Assembly (NCBI GenBank): GCA_024734555.1
Contig: JANPWX010000359.1
Location: 1,922,129-1,986,128, forward strand
Direction: 5' to 3'
DNA: 64,000 nt
Origin: Trochalopteron elliotii
Taxonomy: Eukaryota; Chordata; Aves; Passeriformes; Leiothrichidae
The position numbers and the translations under genes are program-made. The notes below the pieces were generated by a model. It made no database searches. It had not been told where the DNA came from and saw only the letters and a program-made list of their open reading frames with translations. Every line of letters begins with the position of its first letter. Positions within the stretch are counted from its first letter, which is position 1. Shown piece by piece: positions 14,701 to 26,128 of this stretch.

Positions 14701-17700
14701 ACCTACCAGAGACTATTAAATGAACAGGGCATCACCTCCCATGTAAGCCTGCTAGTTCAAACTGTTTCATCCAAACTGACCTCTCAGTAGTTCATGTGGG
14801 ATGGTGATGCTGGAAGCCTTCTCAAAATCAAATTCTGACAGGAGAATGAAGATTTGTGTCCTGATTCTTTGCTTCATTACATTTTCATTAGTTTGATTTT
14901 TAACTCTCTTCTGTTCTTGCACTCTCAGAAAAAGTATTATATTTATCTAAAAAATCGGTATTGGAATATGGCATGGGAAGTAATTGAACCATGTTATAGG
15001 AGTGCACGATCTAATTAAAACCCAAACTTTCATCCATAGTCCGTCTCTTCTATCACCTGATGAGCGTGCCTGACATTTAATGTGCAGTATGCAACAAGAC
15101 TACTTCACCTACCAAGTATATGAAGTATCAAGTCTCACCTTTTAAATGTTAACTCTGGCACTTTAGACAGCTATTAAACAGTTTCATCTCTGTGTAGTAT
15201 GTGCGCTCGTGCTACATTTAAAGGTAAGGGTCTCTGGAGGAACAAATACTTTACTGTGGGATTATATCTGATTCTTTATACAGACTATTAGCCTGGGAAA
15301 GGCGGCTAGGAAAGGTGTCTGGGAAATGGTGGAGCAAACAGTTTGATACCCTCTTTCCACAACTGCATTAATTGTCTTAACTGGTTTAGTTCACTGCAGT
15401 CCCTCATTTGTGCTTATATTGACTTTAAAGATAATTAAATACGTTATTTTACAAACTCCAGAAGACTTTAAGACAGAATAATGAATGGATCATTGACTAT
15501 ACTGCAGTCAATACTCTATTATAATTTCCCTTAATACAGTGATACTGAAAGGTTCTACTTCATTTCAAAGATTACAGTTACTGAGCAGTAACTGCAAAAA
15601 TAGAGAAAAAGCCACTCAGAATGTTGGACAATAAGGAGATGACATTAAAAATTGTCAAATTTTGTGAAAGTAGTTTTCCAATTCAGTTTAAGTTGAAAGG
15701 TAGCTGTCTTCCTCATTCAAAAGCAACACTGATTCTGCTGCCATTTAGTTAGGATGGGTGAACTCCTCTTGCCTAATTTTGGATGCTCTCAAACACTGTG
15801 AATTCAGAAGTTTACTTTTGAGACCAGTCAGGCCATCACTGTAATAACGTTTCAGTTAACATCCCCTGTGACAAAGAGTAAGAGGTGAGGACACTGTGTC
15901 TGACATGGACTTCCCTAATGTTATTAAAATGGAACTCTGAGGAGCTGCTCTTCTCCAAAATATCTTTCTAAATAACCTCACTGAGTTATCATTTGGCATA
16001 TGATGTGGACCTTTCAGTACATTTGAACAGGTTCTGAGATTCTTGGCAGAAAAAAGGAAAAGCTTTTATGGCCCACTGGAATGATGCAAAAAACTTATGT
16101 TAGTGCAGCTATTGTGGAATAGATAAAATCTGATCTCATCTTGGAAAGACTCCTTTTGGACAAACTCTAGTAGACATGGAGAAATGATACATGAAATAGA
16201 GGAAGTTATTAAAGAGCTTTCACATACAAAGGAACTTGTTAAAAGAAGGTGATTATTGATTTTGTGATTAGAGGGGAGCATTCAGACTAAATGACTCCCG
16301 TGAGTGTAGTCAGATAGATTAATGTCTTTATGGCATCAGTTGCACCTGCCATTAAATGAGTTCACAGTTAATGGAAGGCCACTATTTGAGACCAGTGCTG
16401 GAGAGGATTGTGTGAGAACATAAAAGACAGGAACATTATTGTTTTTTGATAAAGTAAAAATAAGGTATTTACAAAGTATGTAGTTGTGGTGTGTGGGAAT
16501 ATTTTAGTGCTTTGTAGAATATTTGGACTTTTTAATGCTCTTTTCTGGGTAGCTAATATAATAATAGTAGAAGGGCGATAGTTACAAAGAGAGGTATTAC
16601 TTCTAATAAAAGATAAAGTTGATAAATAGTGTGAGCAGGTGAGAAAAAATGGAAATGGTCTAGAAATGGACATATAATTTACCTGCAGCAGGTAAACAGG
16701 ACAGGAAGCCCTACCATGCAGTGGGGCTGCTCCTCAAGCTGGTCTTGAGGGTACCTCAGAAAGCTGTTCCAGCCAGGGAAAAGCCAGATCCAGAGGAAAT
16801 AGCCAACAGTGGATGTGTTGTGGGCACACTCAAGAAGATGTATGATGTGCTCACTGAGCTGGAAGCAGCAGGCTTTACATTAGTGGATACATTGCTTCCA
16901 GCTTGTGATGGATGGCTTCACACTATGCATCAAAATGGTACAGAAAAAAAACCAAAAACAAACAAATCAGGAAGGATAATTTACAAGATGGTGTTAAGAA
17001 AAAGAACCAAGGGATATATTAAATTAAGCCGTATCAGTGAGAAAAGGTATCAGAGCTCAGTAAGCTATTTGGCAGCACTTTTCTCCCACTGTGAGGTAAA
17101 TGACAAGATTGTGGCAAAAGATGAGATTTATTTTAATGAAGCGTTCACTGAGAAAACCTTAGTGCTGTAGATTATGGAATGTAAGGAGGAAGGGCCAAGT
17201 TCCTCACCATTTAACCAGGACTCACTTTAGGGTAATGTTGAGCAGATACTCCTGATGTAGAATTTAACCAAACTCCTAAAACATTAGATGTCAAATTATG
17301 GCATAATTTTTGCACAGTATTTACACCATTTTATTGCAAATAATTATAAATTGTGAACTCCTCTGGAAGCAGCTGCAAAACTTGTGTTTCAACAAGCCTG
17401 TCAAATTTCCACTTGAGGGTACTTTCAGTGTAGGAATAAATAAAATTGTAATGACTCTGAAGAGATGACAATTACAGTCTTCAGAGGATAATATTTTCTT
17501 CAAACATCAAGATTTTAAAATTGATTATTATAGCGGGGCTAAAGAATTAGTCTTCCACTTACTATTGAGTGGGACTCAGGTACTTCATTTCCTCTACGTG
17601 GTTTGCAACTCATAGCATAAAAACATGAAAGAATCTTCTTCAGAGGTTTGTGCACCCTTTAAAAGAAATACAAATGGTTGCAGAAAGCATCCTTAGAATA

Positions 17701-18563
17701 GTTGTTTTTTTATATGTGGACTTGGTTTATACTGTTTGAAAAATGCCTCCAGATGACCCACCTGATTTTATATATGTTAGTAAATTCATTATTCCACCAA
17801 GACAGAATATTTTTTTAGCGCATGCATTTTGCTGAATCTCAGTTGTTCTTCAGTCAGGTTTTTGCTTTTCTTGCATTTCAGGAAAGTTTATCTTTGGCTT
17901 ATTGGGAGCAAAAATAGCCACATTCCTTTGCCTTGCAATACTGACTTATTTCTTCTTTACTTTCCTGGTGTTATTGTTCTGCTTACATGAACTAAATATT
18001 TGGTCTGCGACATATTTTATACTAGCACTGAATCTTTAGGGTTAAGGTGTATCATTTGGTATTCGACCACGTGGAAAAAGTGTGTAAACAAACATACCTG
18101 TTTGTATGTGTACTACTTGAATACTGTACTTCAGGCACAATTTTGACTATTTCCCTTTAATTAAACTAAGACATATGCACACATTTACATGCATATATTC
18201 CTACAGTTGCATACATAAAACATTTAGCATCTCACTAGTAAATCTGCATAGCTTCAGCACTAGAATTGTTTTGGCCAGCAGAACAGAGTAGGGAATTATA
18301 GGGTAATGGTCTTTAACTGTATAAGCAGCTACCCTTTAGAAAGACAGAGTGACTCTACTGTTGTAAAAAACTTTTTTAGTGTCTTCCTGTAAAATAATCT
18401 TTTGAATAATCTTTTGAAGTCAGTATTGAGGTAATGTTCCCATAGGTTTGTTCCTGTGTGAGACACAGAAATCAGTTCTGAATAGACCTATGCCCCACAA
18501 CCTGTTTTACTTGTAATCTAGATGTGCATGCAAATCAGATTGGATTTCAAAACCTGAAAAATT
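8785..18563. other. AT-rich noncoding stretch, no supported gene
   Basis: No gene, RNA or mobile element is recognised with confidence. The window's longest open frame lies here (16721-17170, plus, 149 codons), but the frame opens with GTG. The first in-frame ATG is about 40 codons in, and there is no recognisable domain. A 13-bp direct duplication of 'ataatcttttga' lies near 18393-18417. The rest is unremarkable AT-rich DNA. Confidence 0.65.
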
Positions 18564-18697
18564 TAGAAGAAGAAAGAAAGAAGAGAGAAGAAAGACGAAA
18601 GAAGAAAGAAGAGAGAAGAAAGAAGAAAGAAGAAAGAAGAAAGAAGAAAGAAGAAAGAAGAAAGAAGAAAGAAGAAAGAAGAAAGAAGAAGGAGGAG
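18564..18697. repeat. (GAAGAAA)n purine heptamer repeat
   Basis: About 134 bases of nearly pure purine sequence are built on a 7-base unit, gaagaaa. Units are imperfect at the left ('agaagagagaag', 'gacgaaag') and regular from about 18610. The period of 7 leaves all three frames open, which creates artificial K/E/R-rich frames on the plus strand and L/S/F-rich frames on the minus strand. These are not genes. Polypurine tracts of this kind can adopt triplex (H-DNA) structure. Confidence 0.95.
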
Positions 18698-20337
18698 TCT
18701 TGTAGTTCCATGCAGTTTTTTATTGCCAAAGCTGAGGGTGTTGATGCTGCTCAGGTGCATAACTACAGGAAGTAAAGCATGTCTCATTCAGAGGACAGTT
18801 GCATTTGAAGAATGTTTCTCTTGTTTCTGCAATAGCTGAGGAAGGCTGGAAGTGTCCAACTTATTAACTAATATCATAATAAATAGGGAGCCTGGATAGA
18901 GCTTCAGAAACTAATAATTGCTATTAATGAGGTGCCTACAATCCATTCCTTGTAACACTGTCTTGAATCAATGAGTTGTTTCTAATCCAGAACATGTGCT
19001 GTCTTGAAGAGAATTCTGGTATAACGAGGAAACAAGGTACACATTTAAAAAGTTTTTTTCTCCGCAAGTCAAATTACTTTTCTTGAAGTGAGCTAAAGAA
19101 CTTAGAAACTTAATATAAGTTTTGAGTAATGCAACATGTTTTTCATTCTCCTTCCTTCTTTTCATCTGTTGCTATTCACTCATTGAAATTTAATTATCCT
19201 TTTTATTTTCTTCCTTCTTCTCTTCAGCCCATGGATCATCTATTTATTGTTACTGTGTTCAACTCTCATGTTAATGGACTACCCCTGTGAAATAAACCTG
19301 TAACATCATCACCTACTTGTGTCTAACAACCATGTTTCAGCTGTTCCGTAAACCAAAAGGGCTGCCCAATCTCTTTGATTGCTCTCTTTCATTGCAATGG
19401 ACAAGACTGAAGAAACTTAATAGCAGCACTTAAACATTAAGATATCTCTGGGACAAAGCACTGCTGACTCCTCAATTCTTTCTTTATCTACCAGAGAAAG
19501 GATTAAAAATAAATATATGGCTAGCAAGTTTCCAATGGAATTAAGTCACAATATTTTTACAGTGCAGATGACTAATCGCCAGGGCAAAAATATCCCATAG
19601 TGAATTCTTCATGTACTGTCTCCGGTTCAACTTTGGATCTTTTCCTAGGAGATAAGTAAAAAAGTTTTCACCTTTAGTATGTGGGTTCTAAACAAAATAT
19701 AAAATCATGGGGCATAAAAGTGGTTTCAGCAAATGGCTTAATCATGTCATCTGATCTTAAACTCTTTAGTAGCTATTAAGGTCTATGAATTCTGAATTGA
19801 TCACTAGGGTTTTTTTGTATCTTCATTAGCTTTTACTGTATCTTAACATACATCTTCCAAGGAGTTATATAAGCTTTTTTCTCTTTTCTTGGAATTCAGT
19901 TGTAGTCGATGGCTGTATTCACAGTATAAATATTAGGTTCTCTCATCACCTTGTATGAACATCCACATTCTTGCCAATAACCTCCTGATGGGGCATGCAA
20001 CAGCACAAAGTTTAAGGGAAGATTTTGTGGCAGCATGTTCAATTTCTTCTAATACTGCTGTTGTCCTCTGAGGAACCTCTTTGGGGAAACTCAGTTGTTA
20101 TTGGTGATATATCATCAGATATTGGTGATGGCAAGAGATATTCAAGGTATTCATCTGTTTCCTTGAGGGATTTTACAACAATGAAATGAAATGAAGGAAA
20201 ATTTGTGAAGATTTTAACAGTCAGAGTATCAGTCAAGAGTACTTCAACTTGTTGAGACTTGGCACGTAAATTATTATTTTTCATGCAGTTCTGTAAAGGT
20301 CCATGTATGCCACACTTCTGCATGCTATCATTTTCAG
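18698..20337. other. Noncoding stretch, no gene seen
   Basis: No supported feature. A minus-strand open frame at 20039-20323 has a serine/acid-rich end with some coding flavour (around 20045-20180), but it has no clear splice pair or homology that I recognise. Confidence 0.6.
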
Positions 20338-20486
20338 ATGCTGATTTATTAGGACTTCCTCGATATGACAGAGGGGCTCTTTCTCAAAAGCTGGTTCTGG
20401 AATGCAGCCTGCAAAGAATTACCCAGCTCATTTGCCAGGAAATAAAAGCAGGCAATGATCAAAAAGAAAGACTGGAAAGAAAATTG
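20338..20486 (+). CDS. Candidate exon or exon remnant, coiled-coil-like peptide
   Basis: A strong 3' splice-site-like sequence, 'tatcattttcag', ends at 20337. It is followed by about 49 open codons with coding-like composition. The peptide starts around ADLLGLPRYDRGALSQK and continues into an amphipathic stretch rich in L, Q, E, K and R (around 20395-20486) that could form a coiled coil. The phase implied by the acceptor leaves two bases of a split codon before the GCT codon. I do not see a GT donor where one would be expected. The frame simply runs into a T-rich tract and stops at 20532-20534. It could be a terminal exon, a decayed exon, a fragment of a retrocopy, or chance. I do not recognise the protein family. 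Confidence 0.3.
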
Positions 20487-20754
20487 CAAACTTTTCCCCA
20501 ACTGTTCATCTATTTTTTTTTCAGAATATTTTAAATTGTAGTGTATGAAAACCACAGGGAGAGCCATAGAATGATATAAATAACATGCATGACTAATGAA
20601 ACAAATCCTCAGAAATCCCTGTGCAGACATTCAGGCATTGGAAGAAGGAAGCTAAAAATATACCTTCATACTTCATACCTTCACAATCAAAACAACCTAG
20701 TGTATGTTCCTGCACAGGAATAATAGAAAAGCAAGCTGTGAAGAAGCCAGGGGA

Positions 20755-20802
20755 GGAATACCACTCTGTGAATTAAGATATTTATGCACAGAGTGGTATT
20801 CC
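20755..20802. other. Perfect 16-bp inverted repeat (hairpin), 16-nt loop
   Basis: The arm 'ggaataccactctgtg' (20755-20770) is perfectly complementary to 'cacagagtggtattcc' (20787-20802). They are separated by a 16-base AT-rich spacer. The stem does not extend outward. At 48 nt it is shorter than a typical pre-miRNA hairpin (arms of about 22 nt or more). It may be a chance palindrome, a recently formed template-switch palindrome, or a structured RNA element. Confidence 0.9.
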
Positions 20803-21244
20803 AAACTAAATGTGGTAAAGGAAGTACTTGGGGAGCAAGGTATGAACTCTGATGACCTATCTGAAGGGTTACAATAAGGTCTCTTCAGATAGGATGTACC
20901 TGCGGTTTGGATACCTCTGAATTTTTGTAATGACTGTTTCTTTTAGTGTGTCCTTTAGCGTGCTTATCACAGTAATGGCAATTACTATTGAAATGCAGTC
21001 AGTGGTGGAGCATAAATGGCTGTGTGAGAATGAGTTAATCTGCTGCCTTTGTTAGATGTTTTTCCATGTGTGGGAGGCCTCGGTAATTAATGCACTTTCC
21101 CCTGATCTGCAGATACTGTCATCATTCCTATACGTGATTGATATCTCTGCCTTCACAGATTTGGAACCTGACATTGACACTAATAAACAGATTAAACTCA
21201 CTGATACTAATTTCATAAGAGATTCCAGAAATTTTAGATTTAGA

Positions 21245-21388
21245 TTTAGGAGCCTCCTGTGTTTCACTTTGTGCCATTGCCTCTTGTCCTGTCACTGGGT
21301 GCCACTAAAAGCAGCCTGGATCCAGGTTCTTTACTCCTTTTAGATATCTATGCACCCTGATGAGATCTCCCTGAGATCTTCTGCTGCT
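21245..21388 (-). repeat. CR1 LINE internal fragment, antisense
   Basis: Read on the plus strand, the segment contains 'cctcttgtcctgtcactggg' near 21281, then 'agcagcctggatcca' and 'ttttagatatctatgcaccc', then 'tgatgagatctccctgagat'. This order matches the antisense of the CR1 3' region upstream of its terminal block. It is diverged and truncated on both sides. Open frames that cross it are not genes. Confidence 0.75.
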
Positions 21389-24300
21389 TTTTTATGTTGT
21401 GTATACAGTAATATCACTGTACGCTGGTCAGTTGTATGTTCACTCTCATAAGCTATAATATAGTGTGTTTCCATACTGTGACCAAGCTAAGTAGTTTAGC
21501 AGAGTGTGAAGTGAGATTATATTACAATATTGTTGGTATAAATATATACATTCCTGAAAGCAGTTAAAAAATTATCTTCACTAGGCAGAAGTTTATCATG
21601 TTCTATTATTTCAAAGTCTTTATATTTTATCTATAGTATGTATACTAATATAATTCAAGATGTCAGTATCTTATTTTAAGAGACAACCAAAAGGTATTTT
21701 CCCATGGATTCCCATAGATTCTAATTCCCATGGAGCCTTTAAAAGGCCACAGTCCATTGTTTTCTGTTTTCTGTTTTGTAAGTACTTAACATACAAAGCT
21801 TCTTCTTGTATATATAAGCATAATCTAGAATTTAACAAGATATCCAGATACCACTGTGGGCTATAGCATAAAATGAACTACCCCAAAGAACACAGGTGAG
21901 AATTATTGAAATCAAGATGAAAGAGTATGTTTAGAAAACAAAAAAAATAGTCCTGAGTTTAATAAAAACTGAGTTATAATCAATGCCTAGCAAATCAGGC
22001 CAATACTGATTTGCTTTCATAGGGAATATAGGATCCTCATTTACCTTCATTTTGTAAAGATTTTTTATACTGACACCAAACAAAGAAAGGACTTTTTTGA
22101 CAACTGATATTTTCTACAGGTTTTGATCTAAAAGAAAGAAATTTGTAATGTATATGTGCTTTTCTTCAGACTGAGCTGGATAAGAACATGATTTTTCAGG
22201 GATATGCTGCAGTTATTCAGTACATCTCTTCTAAGTCATAACTACTAGGTCTTTTAACACCAAATGGAGTTCATAAGTATCTCATATATTGTTATGAAAG
22301 ATTTCTTATACACTGCAGCACCATTCTCAAAAGAAAGAATTGATTTTAAAAGACACAGAAGATATTTTTTAGTTCCTATGCTACCTGAAAGACGAATTAT
22401 TTCTAAATCAGAACTGTCCAAGGGCAGCTGCCATGTTCTAAGATGTATGCTTTGATGACTGTGTGTATCACTAGAGAGAGAGAGGAGGAGAGGATGATGG
22501 AACTAATAATCTACTGGATTATTGTTTTATCTTTAAATAAAAATATATTGTCACTGCAAAGAACTGCACAACATACTCATGTGTGAGTTGTCCTTTTGAT
22601 GCTTTTCTAACACTGTATTGATAAACTAATTGCATTTGCTTATCTTGAAGCTATCATAATTTGTTATTCATTGAATTTGGAAAATATGCTCAGCACTCCA
22701 TAGGCAAAAATGTGGATTAAAAAATATACAAGTTATTTACTCAATTACTGAGTGAACTCCGTTTGTGGGAAAGGTCTTTTTATGAGGCAATTCTATTAAG
22801 AGAGAAATGAAGTGATGGCTCCCACCTTTATAATTTTAACAGGACAATTTTTTACATTCATTGACAATGCATTCTCTACTGATAACCTCTCTTCCTCCCT
22901 CTCCTTCCAAGCCAACAATATTGCATTTAACATACTCCACAAACTTTTCTATACCCACCTCTCTGGCTGTGATTTTGCCTTTTGCAGCACTTAAAGAAGT
23001 CTGTTGAGGCAGTTTCTTTGTCCAAAAGCTTGTTCTTACAGTTGTAGCTATCAGAAGAGGTTTCCAGAGGGATCAGGCTTCGGTAAGTTGCATCCCTTCA
23101 AATCTGATAAAGTTGTCCAGTAGTGATTACATGGTATCTGTTAGCAGTGGCTCCAGTTGTCAACTGGACATTACCTTCCCTGAACTTGGAAGGATTTTAC
23201 TGTCTTCAGCTTTCTTCTAGGTAATACAGGCATCTTTTGGAGGAAGAGCTCCATCCTGACTTAAACTATCAGTGGAATTTTCATCTTCAGTAAGGAAGTA
23301 AGTAGAGTGAGTGAAGATAAGGTGAATAAGGTTAGGTTTTCCTTTCCCTTTGAGATTTAAGGTTAGGCTTCCCTTTCCCCTTCACAACTTGTGTAGGGCA
23401 TCAGAAAGGCAAATGGACAGCAGAACTTGGTTGGTGTGTATTGTGATTATATATGTGAATGCAAGATAGATATATTTAACTTCTTGGGATATCATTCTGT
23501 ATGCATGCACATTCTTTTTCAACTACTGAATTTGAATTTTTAAATTAGCACCTATTAATGTAACCTGCTGTGTAGGTATTTCAAGCTATCAAAAAAGCTC
23601 TATTGTATGGCTAAATTTTAAAGCTCAGCAAATAGCAAAAAAAAATTCCTCTCCAGTAGACAGGTAGTTATTTTTTAGTGGGATTATCCATGCAATCAGC
23701 TTTTCAAGCTATCCAGGAGATTTCTTTATGCTAACATCTTTCCATTAGTGCCAGGTGAATACTGTCAATACCAAAGGCAAATTGTCTCAAACAATAGGCA
23801 CAGATATGCCTTATTAGCAACTACAACAGGAAAAGTGACATATGTCTTATTTTATTGTTATAATATCATTTAAAAGTACCTATACTTTCTGACTGAGAAC
23901 ACTTATGTCATAAGGGCAATAAAACAGGGCTTTTATTCTTTCATTCCAATGTGATTTTACCAGGAAATACGTGAGAGTCTTGAAAAATGGAAACATTTAG
24001 TTGAATAGAACCGTTTACATTTTCAAACATTCTATTATATGAATAATTGCTGAGGTTGGGATGAAACTGTGAAGACATTTAAAAATGTGGGAATCTAGTG
24101 GTACAGCCTAACAAAGAAATAAGTGTGTGTTATTGCTTAATTTTTAAAGTGATATGGTTCTGCATTACCTGTTTTCTTCATTGCATCCATGATGCAATTC
24201 GCCCCAAAGAAGTTTGCATATATCTTTAATGTATTTTTTCTGTGCACAATGGCTAAAGCAGACATCAAATAACATAACTGAGGAAAGTTTGCAATTATGA

Positions 24301-24784
24301 ACGCAATTTTGAGCTGAGTTGGGTCAGTACGGTTTTGAAGCAGATAAAAGAAGATAATGCCATTTAAGTCAGTGCAAAGTTTCACTGGACTTTGCTTAGA
24401 TACCAAAAAGGTCACTTTTCTCAATGCAGAGTGACTTAAACCAGGTTCTCTCAACTATTTTACTCCATATTAATTTCAGTTAATTAAGGAACTTTCCATT
24501 CCTTGTAATGAATAATTCCTAGCTGTGAGTGGAAGGTGACATTTCCTGACTCGATGGACTGGACTTAGAAGCTATCACTTCTTACTGCTTGAGAAGTATT
24601 ATCTGAACTATTTGATTAATCTTTCAATGCGAAAAAACTTCCTATTCAAAGTACTTGCAGATATAGAAATGCCGGTCTTTCTCTGACAGAAGACAAACAA
24701 GTGAATGATCCTCTGCATTTTCCATACTGTATCCTTTGTTTTCTTATCTGAATAACCCAAGATTTACTGCACTTTCCTGTTTGC
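21389..24784. other. Noncoding stretch, no gene seen
   Basis: AT-rich sequence with no recognisable coding region or repeat. A minus-strand open frame of 105 codons at 24137-24454 has no recognisable motif or splice framing and is treated as chance. Confidence 0.6.
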
Positions 24785-24789
24785 TTAGG
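24785..24789. repeat. Target-site duplication (left), ttagg
   Basis: The five bases immediately before the LTR terminus are repeated exactly at 25436-25440 on the other side, as expected of a retroviral integration duplication. Confidence 0.85.
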
Positions 24790-25055
24790 TGTCCTGGTTT
24801 AGGACAAATTAGGGGAAGGTCTCCAGAAGGAGCCCCCCAGAAAACAAACCGCCACCACCCCTTCCCCAACCCAGCTCTGGGTTTGAGAAGGAATTCCTCG
24901 GAGGAGAAGCGGAAAAAACCTATTTATTGACAAATAAACAAAAACACTCCCCAGCACAAGGGAAAAGAAAAATACTCAAGCAGTTGCTGTGAAGGGAGGG
25001 CACAGAGCTTCTGTCTCAGGCATCGGAGACCCCCAGATATTCCCAGGTCAGGTCC

Positions 25056-25135
25056 NNNNNNNNNNNNNNNNNNNNNNNNNNNNNNNNNNNNNNNNNNNNN
25101 NNNNNNNNNNNNNNNNNNNNNNNNNNNNNNNNNNN
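25056..25135. other. Assembly gap (80 N)
   Basis: Eighty consecutive N bases lie inside the solo LTR, 18 bases before a 25-base G run. The gap very probably reflects sequencing failure through G-rich LTR sequence, so its true length is unknown. Confidence 0.97.
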
Positions 25136-25153
25136 ACCCAGGCATTACTTCCT

Positions 25154-25178
25154 GGGGGGGGGGGGGGGGGGGGGGGGG
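25154..25178. repeat. Poly-G run, 25 bases
   Basis: An uninterrupted run of 25 G on the plus strand inside the LTR is followed by a purine tract. Homopolymer length here is unlikely to be accurately assembled. It can form G-quadruplex structure on the plus strand. Confidence 0.9.
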
Positions 25179-25218
25179 AAGAAAAAAGGGAGAGAAAAAG
25201 GGAAAAAAAACCCAAAAG

Positions 25219-25312
25219 CAGCGAAAACCAGCAAAAGCAAAAGCAAAAACAAAAGCAAAAGCAAAAACAAAGCCAGCAGCAAAGCAAAGCCAGCAGCAAA
25301 AGCCCAAAGAAC
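25219..25312. repeat. AAAAGC/AAAAAC and CAGCAAAG short tandem repeats within the LTR
   Basis: A purine-rich array built of 6-base units such as gcaaaa and acaaaa passes into repeated 'agccagcagcaaag' units. It generates low-complexity K/Q open frames on plus and L/F/C-rich frames on minus, which are not genes. It is part of the LTR interior and probably variable among copies. Confidence 0.8.
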
Positions 25313-25435
25313 AAGTAGCCCCACCACAGCAAAACAGCCCACTGAGGTGGGGGGGGGGCAGCTGTTAGACATAACAGTGTAGTACACAGAGATAAAGCTG
25401 CACGATTGGGTAGGAGGCACCGTCAACCCAGGACA

Positions 25436-25440
25436 TTAGG
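25436..25440. repeat. Target-site duplication (right), ttagg
   Basis: Exact copy of the five bases at 24785-24789, directly after the CA end of the LTR. Confidence 0.85.
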
Positions 25441-26128
25441 ATAGAGAATGTCAGACTTGTTATCTTTCTATATTTTGAGGAAAATGAGGAGGCTAAAAGA
25501 GAGCTATAGGCCATTTTTCTCTTTTATTTTTATCACTGTTTGTGTATATGTCCAAATCTTGACCCAACTCTTGGGAAATGGATCTCTAAGGAATCCTGGG
25601 AGTTGATAACATTTACTCATCAAACTGAATTATAAGACTGTATGGCTTTGGCCATAAAAAAGCTCCTTCCATAATTCTTCCATAATGCCAGCGAATATCA
25701 GCCCTGACCTCTAACACCACCAGTTTTCATGTCTTGGGCTACATGCAAACTGAGGCTGCCAATTAAATTAGGACTTAGTAAAGTTAATCTCATTTGAAAT
25801 GCACACGTTAAAAAAAAAGTAGAAGGCTTTAATAACAGGCAGTGCAATAATGATGGCATAAACCAAATGCTTTTACTTACATCTGTGCACAAATACTCAG
25901 CTCAGTGCAACTGAGTGAAACTTAATGGAGTTACAACAGAGAGGATCTTCTTTTCTGTGAGGTAAACTTTTTTTGGAGCATATAGTGTATGGTATTAAGC
26001 CATCCATAAATTCTCCTTTGATATGGTGGCTATGCAATAGTTCAGGCATACTCTGCATTTTAGCCATTTCTTGAGTCTGTTATTTACAATTTTTTATCTT
26101 TTCTTCTTCATAATTTTAAAATGTTTAC
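25441..26128. other. Noncoding stretch, no gene seen
   Basis: Ordinary AT-rich flanking DNA between the LTR and the weak exon-like segment at 26129. Nothing is recognised. Confidence 0.6.

Larger units (their letters stand above)
24790..25435 (-). mobile_element. Solo LTR of an avian endogenous retrovirus, with assembly gap
   Basis: The element begins TGTCCTGG and ends CCAGGACA, a perfect 8-bp terminal inverted repeat with canonical TG...CA ends. It is flanked by an exact 5-bp duplication (ttagg). A 5-bp duplication fits ERVL or ERV1-type integration better than the usual 6 bp of ERVK. A minus-strand AATAAA (plus TTTATT at 24923-24928) lies about 130 bases from the left end, suggesting that the LTR reads right to left with polyadenylation near its 3' part. 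No gag, pol or env sequence is adjacent, so this is a solo LTR left by recombination between two LTRs. The exact TSD and intact ends suggest a fairly young insertion. About 80 bases of the interior are unknown (N). The family assignment is from memory of passerine LTRs and is not verified. Confidence 0.88.

Noticed and set aside
18524..18787. K/E/R-rich plus-strand frame and L/S/F-rich minus-strand frames
   Set aside because: They are products of the 7-base purine repeat, which leaves every frame open. There is no non-repetitive domain.
21056..21343. 95-codon plus-strand frame
   Set aside because: Its second half is antisense CR1 sequence, so the frame is a chimera of unique and repeat DNA.
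24924..25426. Several overlapping open frames on both strands, some running through N
   Set aside because: They lie inside the solo LTR and derive from its poly-G run, the A-rich short repeats and the N gap.
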